A stretch of 64,000 nucleotides of DNA, taken from assembly GCA_025667525.1 (NCBI GenBank), contig CM046881.1:31976665-32040664 (forward strand), in the 5' to 3' direction. A program made the position numbers and the translations under genes. The stretch's first letter is position 1. The number at the start of each line of letters is the position of its first letter. This DNA is from Glebionis coronaria (Eukaryota; Streptophyta; Magnoliopsida; Asterales; Asteraceae). Below, piece after piece: positions 10,119-22,306 of the stretch. The notes under the pieces were generated by a model, which was given only the letters and a program-made list of their open reading frames with translations, searched no databases and was not told where the DNA came from.

Positions 10119-10904
10119 ATGAACTTTGCATATACTCTACAGATAAATGTAAAATACACTGAAAGTTAGAATCAAATATGATCAATGGTGAATTATACGT
10201 AGTATTATAAACATTTAAAAATGTTGATTCATACCTTTTTCTCCTTAGGTAGTACACCTGAAGCTTTCATCTTCTTTTTAAGATCAGTGGCACCAAAGAA
10301 ACCCTCAGCTTGTTGTGCCTCATCCGGACTCCATGCTCCATGAAGCTCTAGTTTACCAAAAACTTGATCTTGAAGCTCAAGTTCTTGCCGCTTATGCATG
10401 TCAGTAGAAATCCAGTCCCTGATGGCTGGTCTTGAACGAACAACTGTATATCGGTCATACTTCGTTGAATCAAGATAAAGGAGCTGCACACAATAGAGAA
10501 AAAACATATATGTTTAGTGTTACAAAATGTTAAAATTAGTTAAAAATGTAAAACAAATAAAAGTTAATAAAAAAGATAGGGGACTTACAACTAGAAAATA
10601 CAAGGGACCTGTGTAATAGCCTTGGAGAGTTTCAGGTAATACACCTTCTTTAAGACAACAAGAGTGAACGAAACGGCACCAATCCACCTTAGAAATATCT
10701 GTATCTTCATAAATGTGGTTAACCACATTAAGCCTTGGTGCTGCTTTCATGAAGTCCGCGTCACCCATCACAGTTGCGAAAAGTGTCAGGAAGTTGAGTT
10801 TAAACATAAAATCAACTTCCGTTGCCTGTATCAACTTGTCACTGATGTCCTTAGACGTGATTTTTTTCGACCCTTTGGCGCAAACTGCTGTAGCCATGAC
10901 TTAA

Positions 10905-13523
10905 TGTAAAACCCGTATTTAAAATCCTCGAATATTAAATACGCGTAGTCCCAGCTTTAACTTTAATTAAACGTAAACAGTAAATACGCAGTCTCAGTTT
11001 ATTTAAATACTACAAATAAATAATTATTCAGAAAATATTTATTAAGTTTCAGAATATATTACGTATGTATTATTACACGGAAAATAATTATCACGATTCA
11101 GAAACTAAAACACGAGAAATAAAAAAACAAGTATACATGACTATCGTTAGTGTCGAAAATAAAACTAAGACATATGTAATTTATATTGGGCCGCAGTTTT
11201 TTTTTTATAAATTAACAAGAGAAAGGAGTTGGGCTTTTGAGCTCGGTCCAATTGAGAAAAAGTTAACCACCAGGGATCTCTTTATTCCTCATTTTTCACT
11301 TTACAAAAAAACACAGAAAACCTTATTTTCCCTTTTTTGGCCGCCGGCTATTTCAAGGAAAACAAGAAGGAAGATCTTTTTGATCATTTAATTCGGGTAC
11401 AAGCATTTGTTCGTGTTCATAAATCTTTTAACCATTACGTATACGGTATTTCGCAAAGCTTAATCTTTCTTTTACTTCCTTGTATGCACAAATCTTGAAT
11501 CTATTATCACCACACGATTAATTAGAAGATTTGAAATATGTATTTTACTATCGTGATTGATTTAGCCGCACTTCAAAAGAAAAACAAAGCCATAATCCAT
11601 CTTTTGGGAGATAACAGTCACAAAGGAGAATAAAAAAAGACACAATTGGTGACTTTGGGAGATAGAATAATAATACATTCGTATATTTGTTTTGGATCTC
11701 AGCCGCATATGCATTAGGAGGAAATTAATATAATTCATCACTTTTGGGGTCATTAACTTGCCGCATAGTAAAAGAAAAAAAAGTTATTTTTTTTGTGATT
11801 CACAATTCGTTTGGTGGGGTTTTAAGGTTTGAGTGGTTGTTTAGTATGACCGAGACGAATACCTCGGTAGCATCGGGTTTGGTTACGGCTTGGGTTCGGG
11901 TTGCACAAATTTAATAACAAAAAGGTTTTTAATTTTAACATTTTGTAACCAAGTCTTAATTTATTAATTATGCTAAATTTATCAAAGTATAAATCTTTTA
12001 ATGTAATCAACATTTATTAAAATTAACCATGTTATTTTAGTTAGTTATTTGATACTTGATTATTATTAAAGGATTTAATTATTTTTTAAACCATGTTTGG
12101 AGACGTTCTATTTTAGGAAACTTTCTAAATAAATAAAACTTGCTATTTTAGCAGGTTACTAATAACAGTATTATAACACTAGTATACAGTAGAATACACT
12201 ATTCAGAATACAATATAATGCACAGTAATCAGAAGTACAGGATATACGCTAATCAGTAAATATTTAAAGAACAGTCAGATTTATTAGATATACACTGGAA
12301 CAGTCAGATTTACCAGATTATATATAAGACAATAAAATAATACAAGAGGATATAAAACAAGTTAATAACAATAAGAATCAGTGAAGTATACAGTAATCTG
12401 ACAACTCATTCACGTCTCTTATTTATGTAGTATCCGTGAATTCGGAGTAAATCCTTCAGCTTTCATTCTTATTTTATTACTGGACACGAGGTACGGCTTT
12501 CCGTTCTTTCAGTAAGGACTTCCTTTCTATGCATGATTAGGAATTCCCGTCTGCAGCCAAATGTTTTCCCCGTATGTGTTTAAGCTTATCAGAAATCATG
12601 TTAAAAATGAAATAAGTTGCCTGAGCATTATATACAAGCACGGCCAGTTTATGTACTAGTTACGGAGGTACCGTAACCACGGCACTAGAGGCACCGGTGT
12701 CGTGACTCACATGCAGGAGAGTGATATCCTGCATCGTCCCAATCATGTTCAGTTTGGCCATTTTTTATATGTATGTTTAGTGGGGCGTATGGATGCATCC
12801 TAGGCTTATCAGTTTACAAGTTATCAGGGTGAATGTGGTGTGTGCTCTACATCCTTCACATTGGAGCTGATCCCTCCACCCATCACAGTATTTAGAGGTC
12901 ACCCCTCTACAGTTATTTAGAGGTCACCCCTCTACAGCATGACGAGGTCACCCCTCCAGTTATTCATGCACGGTTGTTACAGCACGTGACCTATATAAGC
13001 TCTGGCAATTAAAATACAGTAAATGCATGTTTTCAGATTTAATAGTTATAATTCAGTTTCAGTATGTATGAACGAGGTTTCTCAGATTTTATACAGAGTT
13101 CTACCACATGTTACATATCAGTCCCATAGATTCATTTGTTGTCATCTATTTCCATTACTTTCAGTACATTCTTATCATTGCTTTATATCCGTTCACTGAG
13201 CGTTATGCTCAGCCGTAGTTCCTTTCATGTTCTAAAGGCAGGTACACCAGGATGCTCTTAGGATTCTGAGAGCATGTGCATCGGATGGAAGCTATACAGA
13301 CTTCTTACTTTATGCACTTCTTACATTATTCTGCTTATTTGGACATTGTTTAGTCCTTTCCTTCAGTATATACTTTTTATGTTTTGAGCTTATGTTTGGA
13401 TTACCGATGTTTGATTCCGGTATTTCCTTTATGGTCAGTTAATGTTCTAGGAAATTTACCTTATGCTTTGATGACACGCCATAAATACACGTAATGGTCC
13501 ACTTATCCAAGTGGGGTGTTACA
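10905..13523 (+). repeat. 5' LTR of the gypsy-type element
   Basis: 2619 bp, TG...CA. It contains a 65-bp near-identical cluster of GAGGTCACCCCTC repeats (about 12893-12956) and a likely promoter near 12983-12999. A small ORF near 11065-11391 lies in AT-rich LTR DNA and has no recognisable product. Confidence 0.85.
12983..12999 (+). promoter_or_regulatory. LTR promoter: G-box next to TATA box
   Basis: CACGTG at 12983-12988 is followed within a few bases by CTATATAAGC, a good plant TATA box. The same pair is at 20247-20263 in the 3' LTR. G-boxes bind plant bZIP and bHLH factors, so light or stress responsiveness is possible but inferred. Confidence 0.45.
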
Positions 13524-13527
13524 ATTA

Positions 13528-13540
13528 TGGTATCAGAGCG
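13528..13540 (+). other. Primer-binding site (initiator tRNA-Met type) of the gypsy-type element
   Basis: TGGTATCAGAGCG lies 4 bp after the 5' LTR end and matches the 3' end complement of plant initiator tRNA-Met used by most plant LTR elements. Confidence 0.8.
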
Positions 13541-13760
13541 CAAGGTTCGACCTGTAGGCTCTAAAACTTTACCTGTGACTAGTGGGTAGTCACCAGGAAC
13601 TTTCCAGATTTTGGTGTTGTTATCTTTTATGTTCTCATGCATTTATCAGTCAGTTTTCTTCATGTATCGTTCAGTTTTTTTTTAAAATTTTGACTAAGTA
13701 AAAGGTTGGTACAGGACTGGCCATATTTAGTCGCATGTGCTTTTCTGCGAATTTTGTTTT

Positions 13761-13971
13761 GGTGAACCGACCCATAGGCGTTCACCCTTGCTGTTCAGTT
13801 TTTGTATTGGTAAACCGACCCATAGGCATTTATCCTTACTCAGGTCATATTCATGTTTTCAGTCGAATATTACTTGGTGAACCAGCTTATATACATTCAC
13901 CAATGTTCATATCAAATTTTCATGCTTTACAATCGAATGTTGTTTTGTGAACCGATCCATAGTTGTTCACC
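13761..13971 (+). repeat. Four hairpin-forming GGTGAAC...GTTCACC repeats
   Basis: Units start near 13761, 13809, 13876 and 13946. The best has GGTGAAC, a CGACCCATAGGC loop, then GTTCACC; the others are diverged copies with compensating or near-compensating arm changes. They lie just inside the primer-binding site, in the leader of the element, where packaging or dimerisation signals usually lie. Confidence 0.55.
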
Positions 13972-15132
13972 TTTGTCATATCATGACAATTTAAAATTTT
14001 TGAAAAGTATGGATTGGACTACAGCCATCTATATTTAGTCCCAGATGGTAAATTTCTATACATGACAGTTCACATGAAGTTTTGACAAGTATGGATCGAA
14101 CCAGAATCGCCCATACTTAGTCACATGTTTTTCTTCTTTGAATTCTGTGGATTGAACTATAGTCATCCACACCAGTTGTTGTTAAATCTGAGTTGATCAT
14201 ACTCTTATGTTCTTTACAATCCAGTTTACACAACCTCAAGTTGATGTCGTTTTCACGCTGATTTGGTTTCATGTCTCCATACGAGGGTTTTATTTTCAAC
14301 AGAGTGGTAATGTTTTCATACTAAGACACAAAAGGATTTCAGTAAAATCCCGTTTCATGATAAATCATGTTTGGTCTTCATCGATCATGTCTTTATGCTG
14401 ACCATTGTTGAAACTCCGTTTAATCATACTCTTGAGCCTATACACCCAGCATTAAGTCTACGCAGGAATTACCAGGTTATCATGTTACTTATTACAGTAC
14501 AGTTTACTACCATTTAAATCAATTCATTTCTTTGATCATGCCAGACAATTGACACCAGTATCGATCATCCTATAAAAGTTTCCACCAGTGTCATGTCCAA
14601 TATTCCATATGTACTCCACGTACAGTGTCTCATATATGCTCCAGGTGCAGTATTCGTTTTGTACTTCATGTACATTAATCCAGGTGTACTCCAGATACCC
14701 TACTCCATGGAGATTGCTAATCTATTCTCAATCATCTCAGGCGTTTCCACTTGTCGATATTCTACCAGGTGCTGATGCTGCTCGTGAGTTAAAGATTTTA
14801 CCAGATACTGATGCTGCCAACACTTTGAAGACCTCACAAATACTGATGCTGCTGATACTTTGGATATTTCTTAAGATGCAGATGCTGTTTATACTATGAA
14901 GACTCTGTAGAACAAGGATGAAAACTAAAAATTGAAATTTCCGACAAGACCATATTTCAACCATCAGACGCTACCATTCTATTCCAGCTTTTACTTCCTC
15001 AGTTAGATGTCACACTTCTCACATCCGTTTTTCAGTCAGAAGAGTGGGACGGTACCCAGCCGGCTACTCAACAAATTAGTTACAAAAATCATGGTCGTTA
15101 TAATGACCGTCATGAAACTGACAGACAAAGCG

Positions 15133-15356
15133 GTGATAACAACCACTGTGCTTATATTAAACAGTAAGTAGCTATCGGAACTCCAGAACAGACTTGACCA
15201 AAGATATAGAGGTCAGCAGTCTAACCGGTCCGCCAACCCTAGCAGTGATAACAACCACTGTGCTTATATTAAACAGTCAGTAGCTATCAGAACTCCAGAA
15301 CAGACTTGACCAAAGATACAGAGGTCAGCAGTCTAACCGGTCCGCCAACCCTAGCA
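15133..15356 (+). repeat. Tandem duplication, two copies of 112 bp
   Basis: GTGATAACAACCACTGTGCT starts at 15133 and 15245. The copies differ at only a few bases, so the duplication is recent. No coding sense remains. Confidence 0.8.
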
Positions 15357-16564
15357 GTTACCAAGATTTTCAGCCTGTTCAGTTTCACCTACTAAAACAC
15401 GTGTCAAGATATCAGTCAAGACACAGACCTCATGTATCCTTTCAGAAGACACTAGGACACCAGTCATGATACACGTCATACGAATATCTTCTCAGAGTAC
15501 GAGTCAGAACTCCTAACTCTAGTATGTTTCCAAACGAGACCCTCAGTAATTCAAGGTACCTTTCAGAAAGGGGTATACCCGTTCTATTATGCCACGCATG
15601 AACCAGATCATTTGAAAATTCAGTCACCACCACTATAGTATTATTCAGGTTAAACACGCAGTATTCATTCTGTGAGGTTACAGACGAACACATTCAGCGA
15701 AAAGTACCCATGGTTACTTCACGTGTTCCTATGCCATCTTTATCTTAAATCAGGTAGTTACCGACCTCTCAGCCAAAAAAGACTTCACAGTACCACCCAT
15801 GTTTATTAAAGTTCTCCTTTCAGTCAACGACGAAATATGTCTTACTAAATCCCAAATATATTCATTATATATTTCTGCCAGAAAAATTAGTACAAATTGT
15901 TTCTGCCTTACAAGCGCGTGACTTATAAGTCCATAGTTACGAAGACTTTCTAGCCACCAGTTATAATCCACTTTTGAAGTTCATTAAATTTAGATTAGAA
16001 GATTTTTTTTCAGCATTTCCAGAAGTAATTCCAGAAGGTTCCAAAAATTCCTTCCTAACCATGAGACAGAATTTAACATCGAGCTTGTCTCAAGGACAAC
16101 AACTGTTTTCAGAACTCCTTATCGCAGGGCTTCAGCTGAGTCTAAAAGAGTTTCAACAATTGCTGCAAGAATTACAAAATGAGGCTTATTCGCCCTAGCG
16201 CACCACCAGGAAGTGGACCGTGTTATGTCTATCAGAAAGGAGGACCGGTAACATGAGATCACGTATCGATCACAGAAAACTTTACAAGATCGCCATTCAT
16301 AAAAGATATTCATTTCACGAATAGAAGGTTACCTGACCTGTTACGATGTATTAAATATTTTCTAGAACAATTCGCGACCATGCCTCTAGCAGTGGTAAGA
16401 GAATAACATGATGTTTTTTCAGATTGCTTGAACACGTTATAGTCTCGCTAAAATTTTGACCTATACGTCTGAACTCTCAAGTGCTTCAGCTATAGTATGA
16501 AATTTATGACTAAATTTTTTTTTTTTCATGAATTCTCAGACAAAATCGTCAGTATATTCACTGA

Positions 16565-16830
16565 TAACATTCTGATTTTCTAAATTCTAGAGAAGAACAC
16601 GAGAATCATCTTCTCACAGTTGTACAAAATCTTCGATAGGAGAAAATTTTATATGCAGCTTTCCAGATGTGTGTTCCAGATGAACAAGGTGGCATTTCTG
16701 AGCCACCCTGTTTTAGCAGAAAGAAATTTCAGACAATCCTACGATGGTGAAGACCATCACCTCATGGTCCCGACCGACGCCTGTGAACGAAGTACAAAAT
16801 TTTCTTGAATCCAATTGACTGCTAACGCAT
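16565..16830 (+). pseudogene. Reverse transcriptase remnant of the gypsy-type element
   Basis: Translation gives EEHENHLLTVVQNLR, a stop, then RKFYMQLSRCVFQMNKVAFL and a degraded HPVLAE stretch. This matches the gypsy RT C-terminal pattern (HL..V...LR...LYAK.SKCEFW...V.FLGH..S..G). Stops and frameshifts interrupt it; it is non-functional. It gives the main evidence that the element is Ty3-gypsy. Confidence 0.55.
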
Positions 16831-17189
16831 AAATTGCTGACAGTTCTCACGATTAGCTTTCCATGACTAAGCAGTATAAAACGATTGAAGCAGATATGTT
16901 CATATCTGGATGTCTGACATACCATAGGTTCAAGATAGGACACCGACATGCTAATGAGTTATTACAATCATTAGAAATTTCTGAACAGAAATGAGATAAG
17001 ATTTCATGGAGGTTATTATCAGTTACCACAGACTCAGACGAAGCATGATGCTATCTAAGTCGTTGTTAACCAGTTAACCCAGCCTACACGCCTTCTTTTA
17101 TCTGAAATGATTACGCAGTAACGGCTCTGCAGGAAATTCAGCAGCAACTCGTATGATTTCAAGGTATTCCATCAACAATCATGTCTGAT

Positions 17190-17350
17190 TGAATTCACGC
17201 TCACGCTCACGTTTATATTCACGATCACGTTTACGTTCACCTTCACGTTTACGTCTCACGTTCACATTATGATGTTGTTTTGGACCATATTTTGTGCTAG
17301 CTCATGATTTAAGCTCACGTTAGCGTTCATAACATTGTTCACATTCAAGT
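17190..17350 (+). repeat. CACGTT/CACGCT-rich hexamer tract
   Basis: A run of imperfect TTCACG / CTCACG hexamers, such as TCACGCTCACGCTCACG, about 90 bp dense at 17196-17272 and thinner after. It is noncoding and internal to the gypsy-type element. Confidence 0.55.
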
Positions 17351-17464
17351 TCGTGTGTCATTTCATGATACACGTTTCGCAGTTATTACCGAATATGGTT
17401 ACAGAAAGCTTGAGAAACCAGACTCAAGTTTAGCACAACTTTTCCATAACCAGGTAGACGATTC

Positions 17465-17525
17465 ACATCTCAGGCCGTATCGTTTGGCATTCCATTCTCA
17501 GTCAGCATACGTTCATGAAGTGTTC
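17465..17525 (+). pseudogene. Integrase C-terminal remnant of the gypsy-type element
   Basis: The translation YRLAFHSQSAYVHEVF fits the YRL.LP..L..VHDVF motif found near the end of gypsy integrases. It is embedded in stop-containing sequence, about 650 bp before the 3' LTR, the expected place. Confidence 0.45.
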
Positions 17526-18170
17526 CTCACATAATCGTGAACCACGTTCACAATTGCTCACGTAACATGTTCGAAATTGTTCACGTAGTTCGTCTCAAAT
17601 GTTCCCAGTAGCTTCGCCCAAAGATATAAAAGTTATCGCTTCATGTATTTTTACGTATTGTTTCATGTACTCCTACCTACTATAACTTATTCATGCTATC
17701 AGATTCAGAAAATTCATCGTAAATATGGAACCAGAAACTATTCAGCACCGTTAGGACAGAGTCATCAGGACCAAGATTTTAATTATGTTTAGACCCTTGA
17801 AGGAATCGTTTTGAGCGGGAAGCTACTCGAAACGGAGGAGTCCATCCGGACCTCTCATCACTTTTCCTTCAATAAATCCAGTTAAGTTCTTTTAGTCAGT
17901 TTACGTTACATGATCATTTCAGTCATGTCAGGTTTATACCTATCATTAGCATTATGTCTTAGTTAGAAGACGAATGATCCTTCAGCTTATATATCTTTTC
18001 AGCCTTCATGCTCTTTTAGCATTTATGTCTTTCAGCTTATATAAACCTCATCAGCTTAAATTACTTTTAATTCGAGGACGAATTTTCTATTTAGAGATAG
18101 AGAATTGTAAAACCGCAGCATAATCGCACCCTTAATTCGAGGACGAATTATTTTTTTAGAGGGGATGAAT

Positions 18171-20787
18171 TGTAAAACCCATATTTAAAATCCTCGAATA
18201 TTAAATACGCATAGTCCCAACTTTAACTTTAATTAAACGTAAACAGTAAATACGCAGTCTCAGTTTATTTAAATACTACAAATTAATAATTATTCAGAAA
18301 ATATTTATTAAGTTTCAGAATATATTACGTTTGTATTATTACACGGAAAATAATTATCACGATTCAGAAACTAAAACACGAGAAATAAAAAAACAAGTAT
18401 ACATGACTATCGTTAGTGTCGAAAATAAAACTAAGACATATGTAATTTATATTGGGCCGCAGTTTTTTTTATAAATTAACAAGAGAAAGGAGTTGGGCTT
18501 TTGAGCTCGGTCCATTTGAGAAAAAGTTAACCACCAGGGATCTCTTTATTCCTCATTTTTCACTTTACAAAAAAACACAGAAAACCTTATTTTCCCTTTT
18601 GTGGCCGCCGGCTATTTCAAGGAAAACAAGAAGGAAGATCTTTTTGATCATTTAATTCGGGTACAAGCATTTGTTCGTGTTCATAAATCTTTTAACCATT
18701 ACGTATACGGTATTTCGTAAAGCTTAATCTTTCTTTTACTTCCTTGTATGCACAAATCTTGAATCTATTATCACCACGCGATTAATTAGAAGATTTGAAA
18801 TATGTATTTTACTATCGTGATTGATTTAGCCGCACTTCAAAAGAAAAACAAAGCCATAATCCATCTTTTAGGAGATAACAGTCACAAAGGAGAATAAAAA
18901 AAGACACAATTGGTGACTTTGGGAGATAGAATAATAATACATTCGTATATTTGTTTTGGATCTCAGCCGCATATGCATTAGGAGGAAATTAATACAATTC
19001 ATCACTTTTGGGGTCATTAACTTGCCGCATAGTAAAAGAAAAAAAAGTTATTTTTTTGTGATTCACAATTCGTTTGGTGGGGTTTTAAGGTTTGAGTGGT
19101 TGTTTAGTATGACCGAGACGAATACCTCGGTAGCATCGGGTTTGGTTACGGCTTGGGTTCGGGTTGCACAAATTTAATAACAAAAAGGTTTTTAATTTTA
19201 ACATTTTGTAACCAAGTCTTAATTTATTAATTATGCTAAATTTATCAAAGTATAAATCTTTTAATGTAATCAACATTTATTAAAATTAACCATGTTATTT
19301 TAATTAGTTATTTGATACTTGATTATTATTAAAGGATTTAATTATTTTTTAAACCATGTTTGGAGACGTTCTATTTTAGGAAACTTTCTAAATAAATAAA
19401 ACTTGCTATTTTTAGCAGGTTACTAATAACAGTATTATAACACTAGTATACAGTAGAATACACTATTCAGAATATAATATAATGCACAGTAATCAGAAGT
19501 ACATGATATACGCTAATCAGTAAATATTTAAAGAACAGTCAGATTTATTAGATATACACCGGAACAGTCAGATTTACCAGATTATATATAAGACAATAAA
19601 ATAATACAAGAGGATATAAAACAAGTTAATAACAATAAGAATCAGTGAAGTATACAGTAATCTGACAACTCATTCACGTCTCTTATTTATGTAGTATCCG
19701 TGAATTCGGAGTAAATCCTTCAGCTTTCATTCTTATTTTATTACTGGACACGAGGTACGGATTTCCGTTCTTTCAGTAAGGACTTCCTTTCTATGTATGA
19801 TTAGGAATTCCCGTCTGCAGCCAAATGTTTTCCCCGTATGTGTTTAAGCTTATCAGAAATCATGTTAAAAATGAAATAAGTTGCCTGAGCATTATATACA
19901 AGCACGGCCAGTTTATGTACTAGTTACGGAGGTACCGTAACCACGGCACTAGAGGCACCGGTGTCGTGACTCACATGCAGGAGAGTGATATCCTGCATCG
20001 TCCCAATCATGTTCAGTTTGGCCATTTTTTATATGTATGTTTAGTGGGGCGTATGGATGCATCCTAGGCTTATCAGTTTACAAGTTATCAGGGTGAATGT
20101 GGTGTGTGCTCTACATCCTTCACATTGGAGCTGATCCCTCCACCCATCACAGTATTTAGAGGTCACCCCTCTACAGTTATTTAGAGGTTACCCCTCTACA
20201 GCATGACGAGGTCACCCCTCCAGTTATTCATGCACGGTTGTTACAGCACGTGACCTATATAAGCTCTGGCAATTAAAATACAGTAAATGCATGTTTTCAG
20301 ATTTAATAGTTATAATTCAGTTTCAGTATGTATGAACGAGGTTTCTCAGATTTTATACAGAGTTCTACCACATGTTACATATCAGTCCCATAGATTCATT
20401 TGTTGTCATCTATTTCCATTACTTTCAGTACATTCTTATCATTGCTTTATATCCGTTCACTGAGCGTTATGCTCAGCCGTAGTTCCTTTCATGTTCTAAA
20501 GGCAGGTACACCAGGATGCTCTTAGGATTCTGAGAGCATGTGCATCGGATGGAAGCTATACAGACTTCTTACTTTATGCACTTCTTACATTATTCTGCTT
20601 ATTTGGACATTGTTTAGTCCTTTCCTTCAGTATATACTTTTTATGTTTTGAGCTTATGTTTGGATTACCGATGTTTGATTCCGGTATTTCCTTTATGGTT
20701 AGTTAATGTTCTAGGACATTTACCTTATGCTTTGATGACACGCCATAAATACATGTAATGGTCCACTTATCCAAGTGGGGTGTTACA
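18171..20787 (+). repeat. 3' LTR of the gypsy-type element
   Basis: 2617 bp, almost identical to the 5' LTR (about two dozen substitutions or single-base gaps seen by eye). It ends GGGTGTTACA before ATTAAC of the Ulp1-like gene. Confidence 0.85.
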
Positions 20788-22151
20788 ATTAACAACAATG
20801 TCGTTTGAAGGTCTCTCGGTTAAATCAAACAAGGAAATTCCACCTATAGGAAGTCCTAGGATTTCATGGATTTTCTCGGGCGTGACTAGAAAGATGCCTA
20901 TATCAAGCTTAAATTCATAAGTCGACTTATTAAAAGCATTCACAGCAACCCTCGTTAAACGATTTGGTAACTGATCAACCTTAAGACCCCACCAGTTAGA
21001 AAAACCAATCTCATTCAAAAACTGTTCCATGTCAACAAGAGAAGCATCTTTTATGACATCCAAAAGTGACTTTGGTACAGTTCTAGAAAAAAGAGGCGAA
21101 AACTTATTCGAGTACGCAACTTTCTTAACATGTTCCTCAGTAACAGGTTTCTTCTTCGTCACCCTCTGCTTCTTAGATGGTGATTCATAAACAACCATGG
21201 TAGATTCTGACTCCCGTTTCATATCCACCTTGGGTTTCCTATCAACCTATTTTTTCACAGCATCCTCTTTTTCAAATCCACATCTTTTTTCACAACGCCC
21301 TCTTTTTTCTCAACCTTTGCTTTTTTCACAACACCCTCTTTGGCAGCTACATTCCCAACACGTTTACTAGGCACTTTCTGACTCGCCTTTGCAACTTACA
21401 CTTCTTCTTCATCTGTGTTAACCATCTCATCAGTTTCTTCACTCTCACTCTTCGCCACATAATCACTATCACTCGAGGACGGCTCCTTATTCCCACTCTT
21501 TGCAACTACCACATAATCAGTTTCTTCACTCTCATTCACATATGTTTCACCAGTCTCAGCCGGCTCCTCACTCCCATTCTCATCAGATTCCCCACTCCCA
21601 TCATCACCACCCGCCTCACTACTATTCTTATGCTCTTTAGCCTCTACATCATCCAAGTTATTCTTATCCTCTTTAGCCTCTACATCAGGCTCACTACCCT
21701 TCTTATCCTCTTTAGCCTCTACATCATGCTCACTACCCTTCTTATCGTCTTTACCTTTTCAAGAAAATACAATATTAAATTTTTTAGGAAATGGGGGTTT
21801 GTCAGTGTTTAAAGGAGGAGGTGGAGGTGGTTCAGGATCAGCTTTCCTAGTTCGCATAGTGGTTTTAGGGGGCGGGGATGTTTTGATAGCTTTAGGTTTA
21901 AGAGGCGGTTCAGGATTATCTATGCTAGGAGCTATAGATTTAGGAAGTGGGATTGTTTTACGAGCTTTAAATTTAGGACGCAAGGTTGTTTTAGGAGCTT
22001 CAGGTTTAGGAGGCGTACTTTTTATACCAGCTTTAGTTGTAGTAACTGCAAAAGATACATGATTCGTCAGGATTCAGAATAAAACACTTGCAGAATACAA
22101 ATGGCTACCATCATAATCTTAAAAAACAAAAGCTAAAGCTATTTCCCTTTC

Positions 22152-22306
22152 ATGTATGTTTTACCATGAAACATATATGATTCATAGTGAATCATATATG
22201 TTTCACCATGAAACATATATGATTCATGATGAATCATATATGTTTCATGATGAAACATATATGATTCACTGTGAATCATATATGTTTCATGGTAAAACAT
22301 ACATGA
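22152..22306. repeat. Near-perfect palindrome of about 155 bp in Ulp1 intron 1
   Basis: CATGTATGTTTTACCATGAA at the left and its reverse complement at the right start two arms of about 75 bp that match except for a few transitions. Inside are seven CATATATG-type units. A 31-bp direct repeat (ACATGATTCGTCAGGATTCA and onward) flanks it at 22057-22085 and 22301-22330. Confidence 0.8.

Larger units (their letters stand above)
7658..10904 (-). pseudogene. Ulp1/C48 SUMO-protease-like gene of the MULE, 3' part (disabled)
   Basis: Exons inferred from splice sites on the - strand are 10589-10904, 10235-10483, 9343-9843, 8978-9254, 8578-8764, 8241-8498 and 7658-8127. The first holds FKLNFLTLFATVMG and DWCRFVHSC, the conserved region of MULE Ulp1-type proteins. 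Middle exons are low complexity: acidic EKRDE(P)A repeats and three proline-rich PPLPG..PAGT units. The last three exons form the C48 cysteine-protease fold with His (codon 8349-8351, HFYVVVFNL), Asp (codon 8295-8297, ILDN) and Cys (codon 8009-8011, DCGVF). All three catalytic residues are kept, but TGA at 8355-8357 sits two codons before the His, where Trp is usual. The gene is also separated from its 5' half by the gypsy insertion at 10905. The 8978/8764 exon junction does not join in frame as predicted, so that boundary or frame is uncertain. It is not likely to make active protease. The role of such Ulp1 genes in MULEs is unknown. Confidence 0.75.
10905..20787 (+). mobile_element. Decayed Ty3-gypsy-type LTR retrotransposon inside the MULE
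   Basis: Long LTRs (10905-13523 and 18171-20787) begin TGTAAAACCC and end GGGTGTTACA. A tRNA-iMet-type primer site follows the 5' LTR, and a purine-rich AGAGGGGATGAAT precedes the 3' LTR. Target duplication is CTTAA (10900-10904) against ATTAA (20788-20792), one mismatch. The 4.6-kb interior has no long ORF but keeps RT and integrase-tail remnants and the CGAGGACGAAT motif common just before the 3' LTR of plant chromovirus-type gypsy elements. By eye the LTRs differ at about two dozen sites (near 1%), so insertion is recent although the coding region is old wreckage, which implies mobilisation in trans. It splits the Ulp1-like gene. Confidence 0.85.

Noticed and set aside
9891..10162. Overlapping ORFs of 68 and 89 codons on both strands, and similar ones at 4428-4642, 5788-5994 and 5974-6168
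   Set aside because: They are readings of the palindromic arrays inside introns; openness follows from the 21-bp period, not from selection on protein.
11065..11391. ORFs of 108 and 67 codons in the gypsy LTRs (11065 and 18452)
   Set aside because: Same LTR position with different start and length because of a poly-T indel; noncoding LTR sequence.
14588..14899. 103-codon ORF in the gypsy interior
   Set aside because: Low complexity with duplicated AADTLK-type repeats and no gag or pol signature; probably chance or decayed leader or gag.
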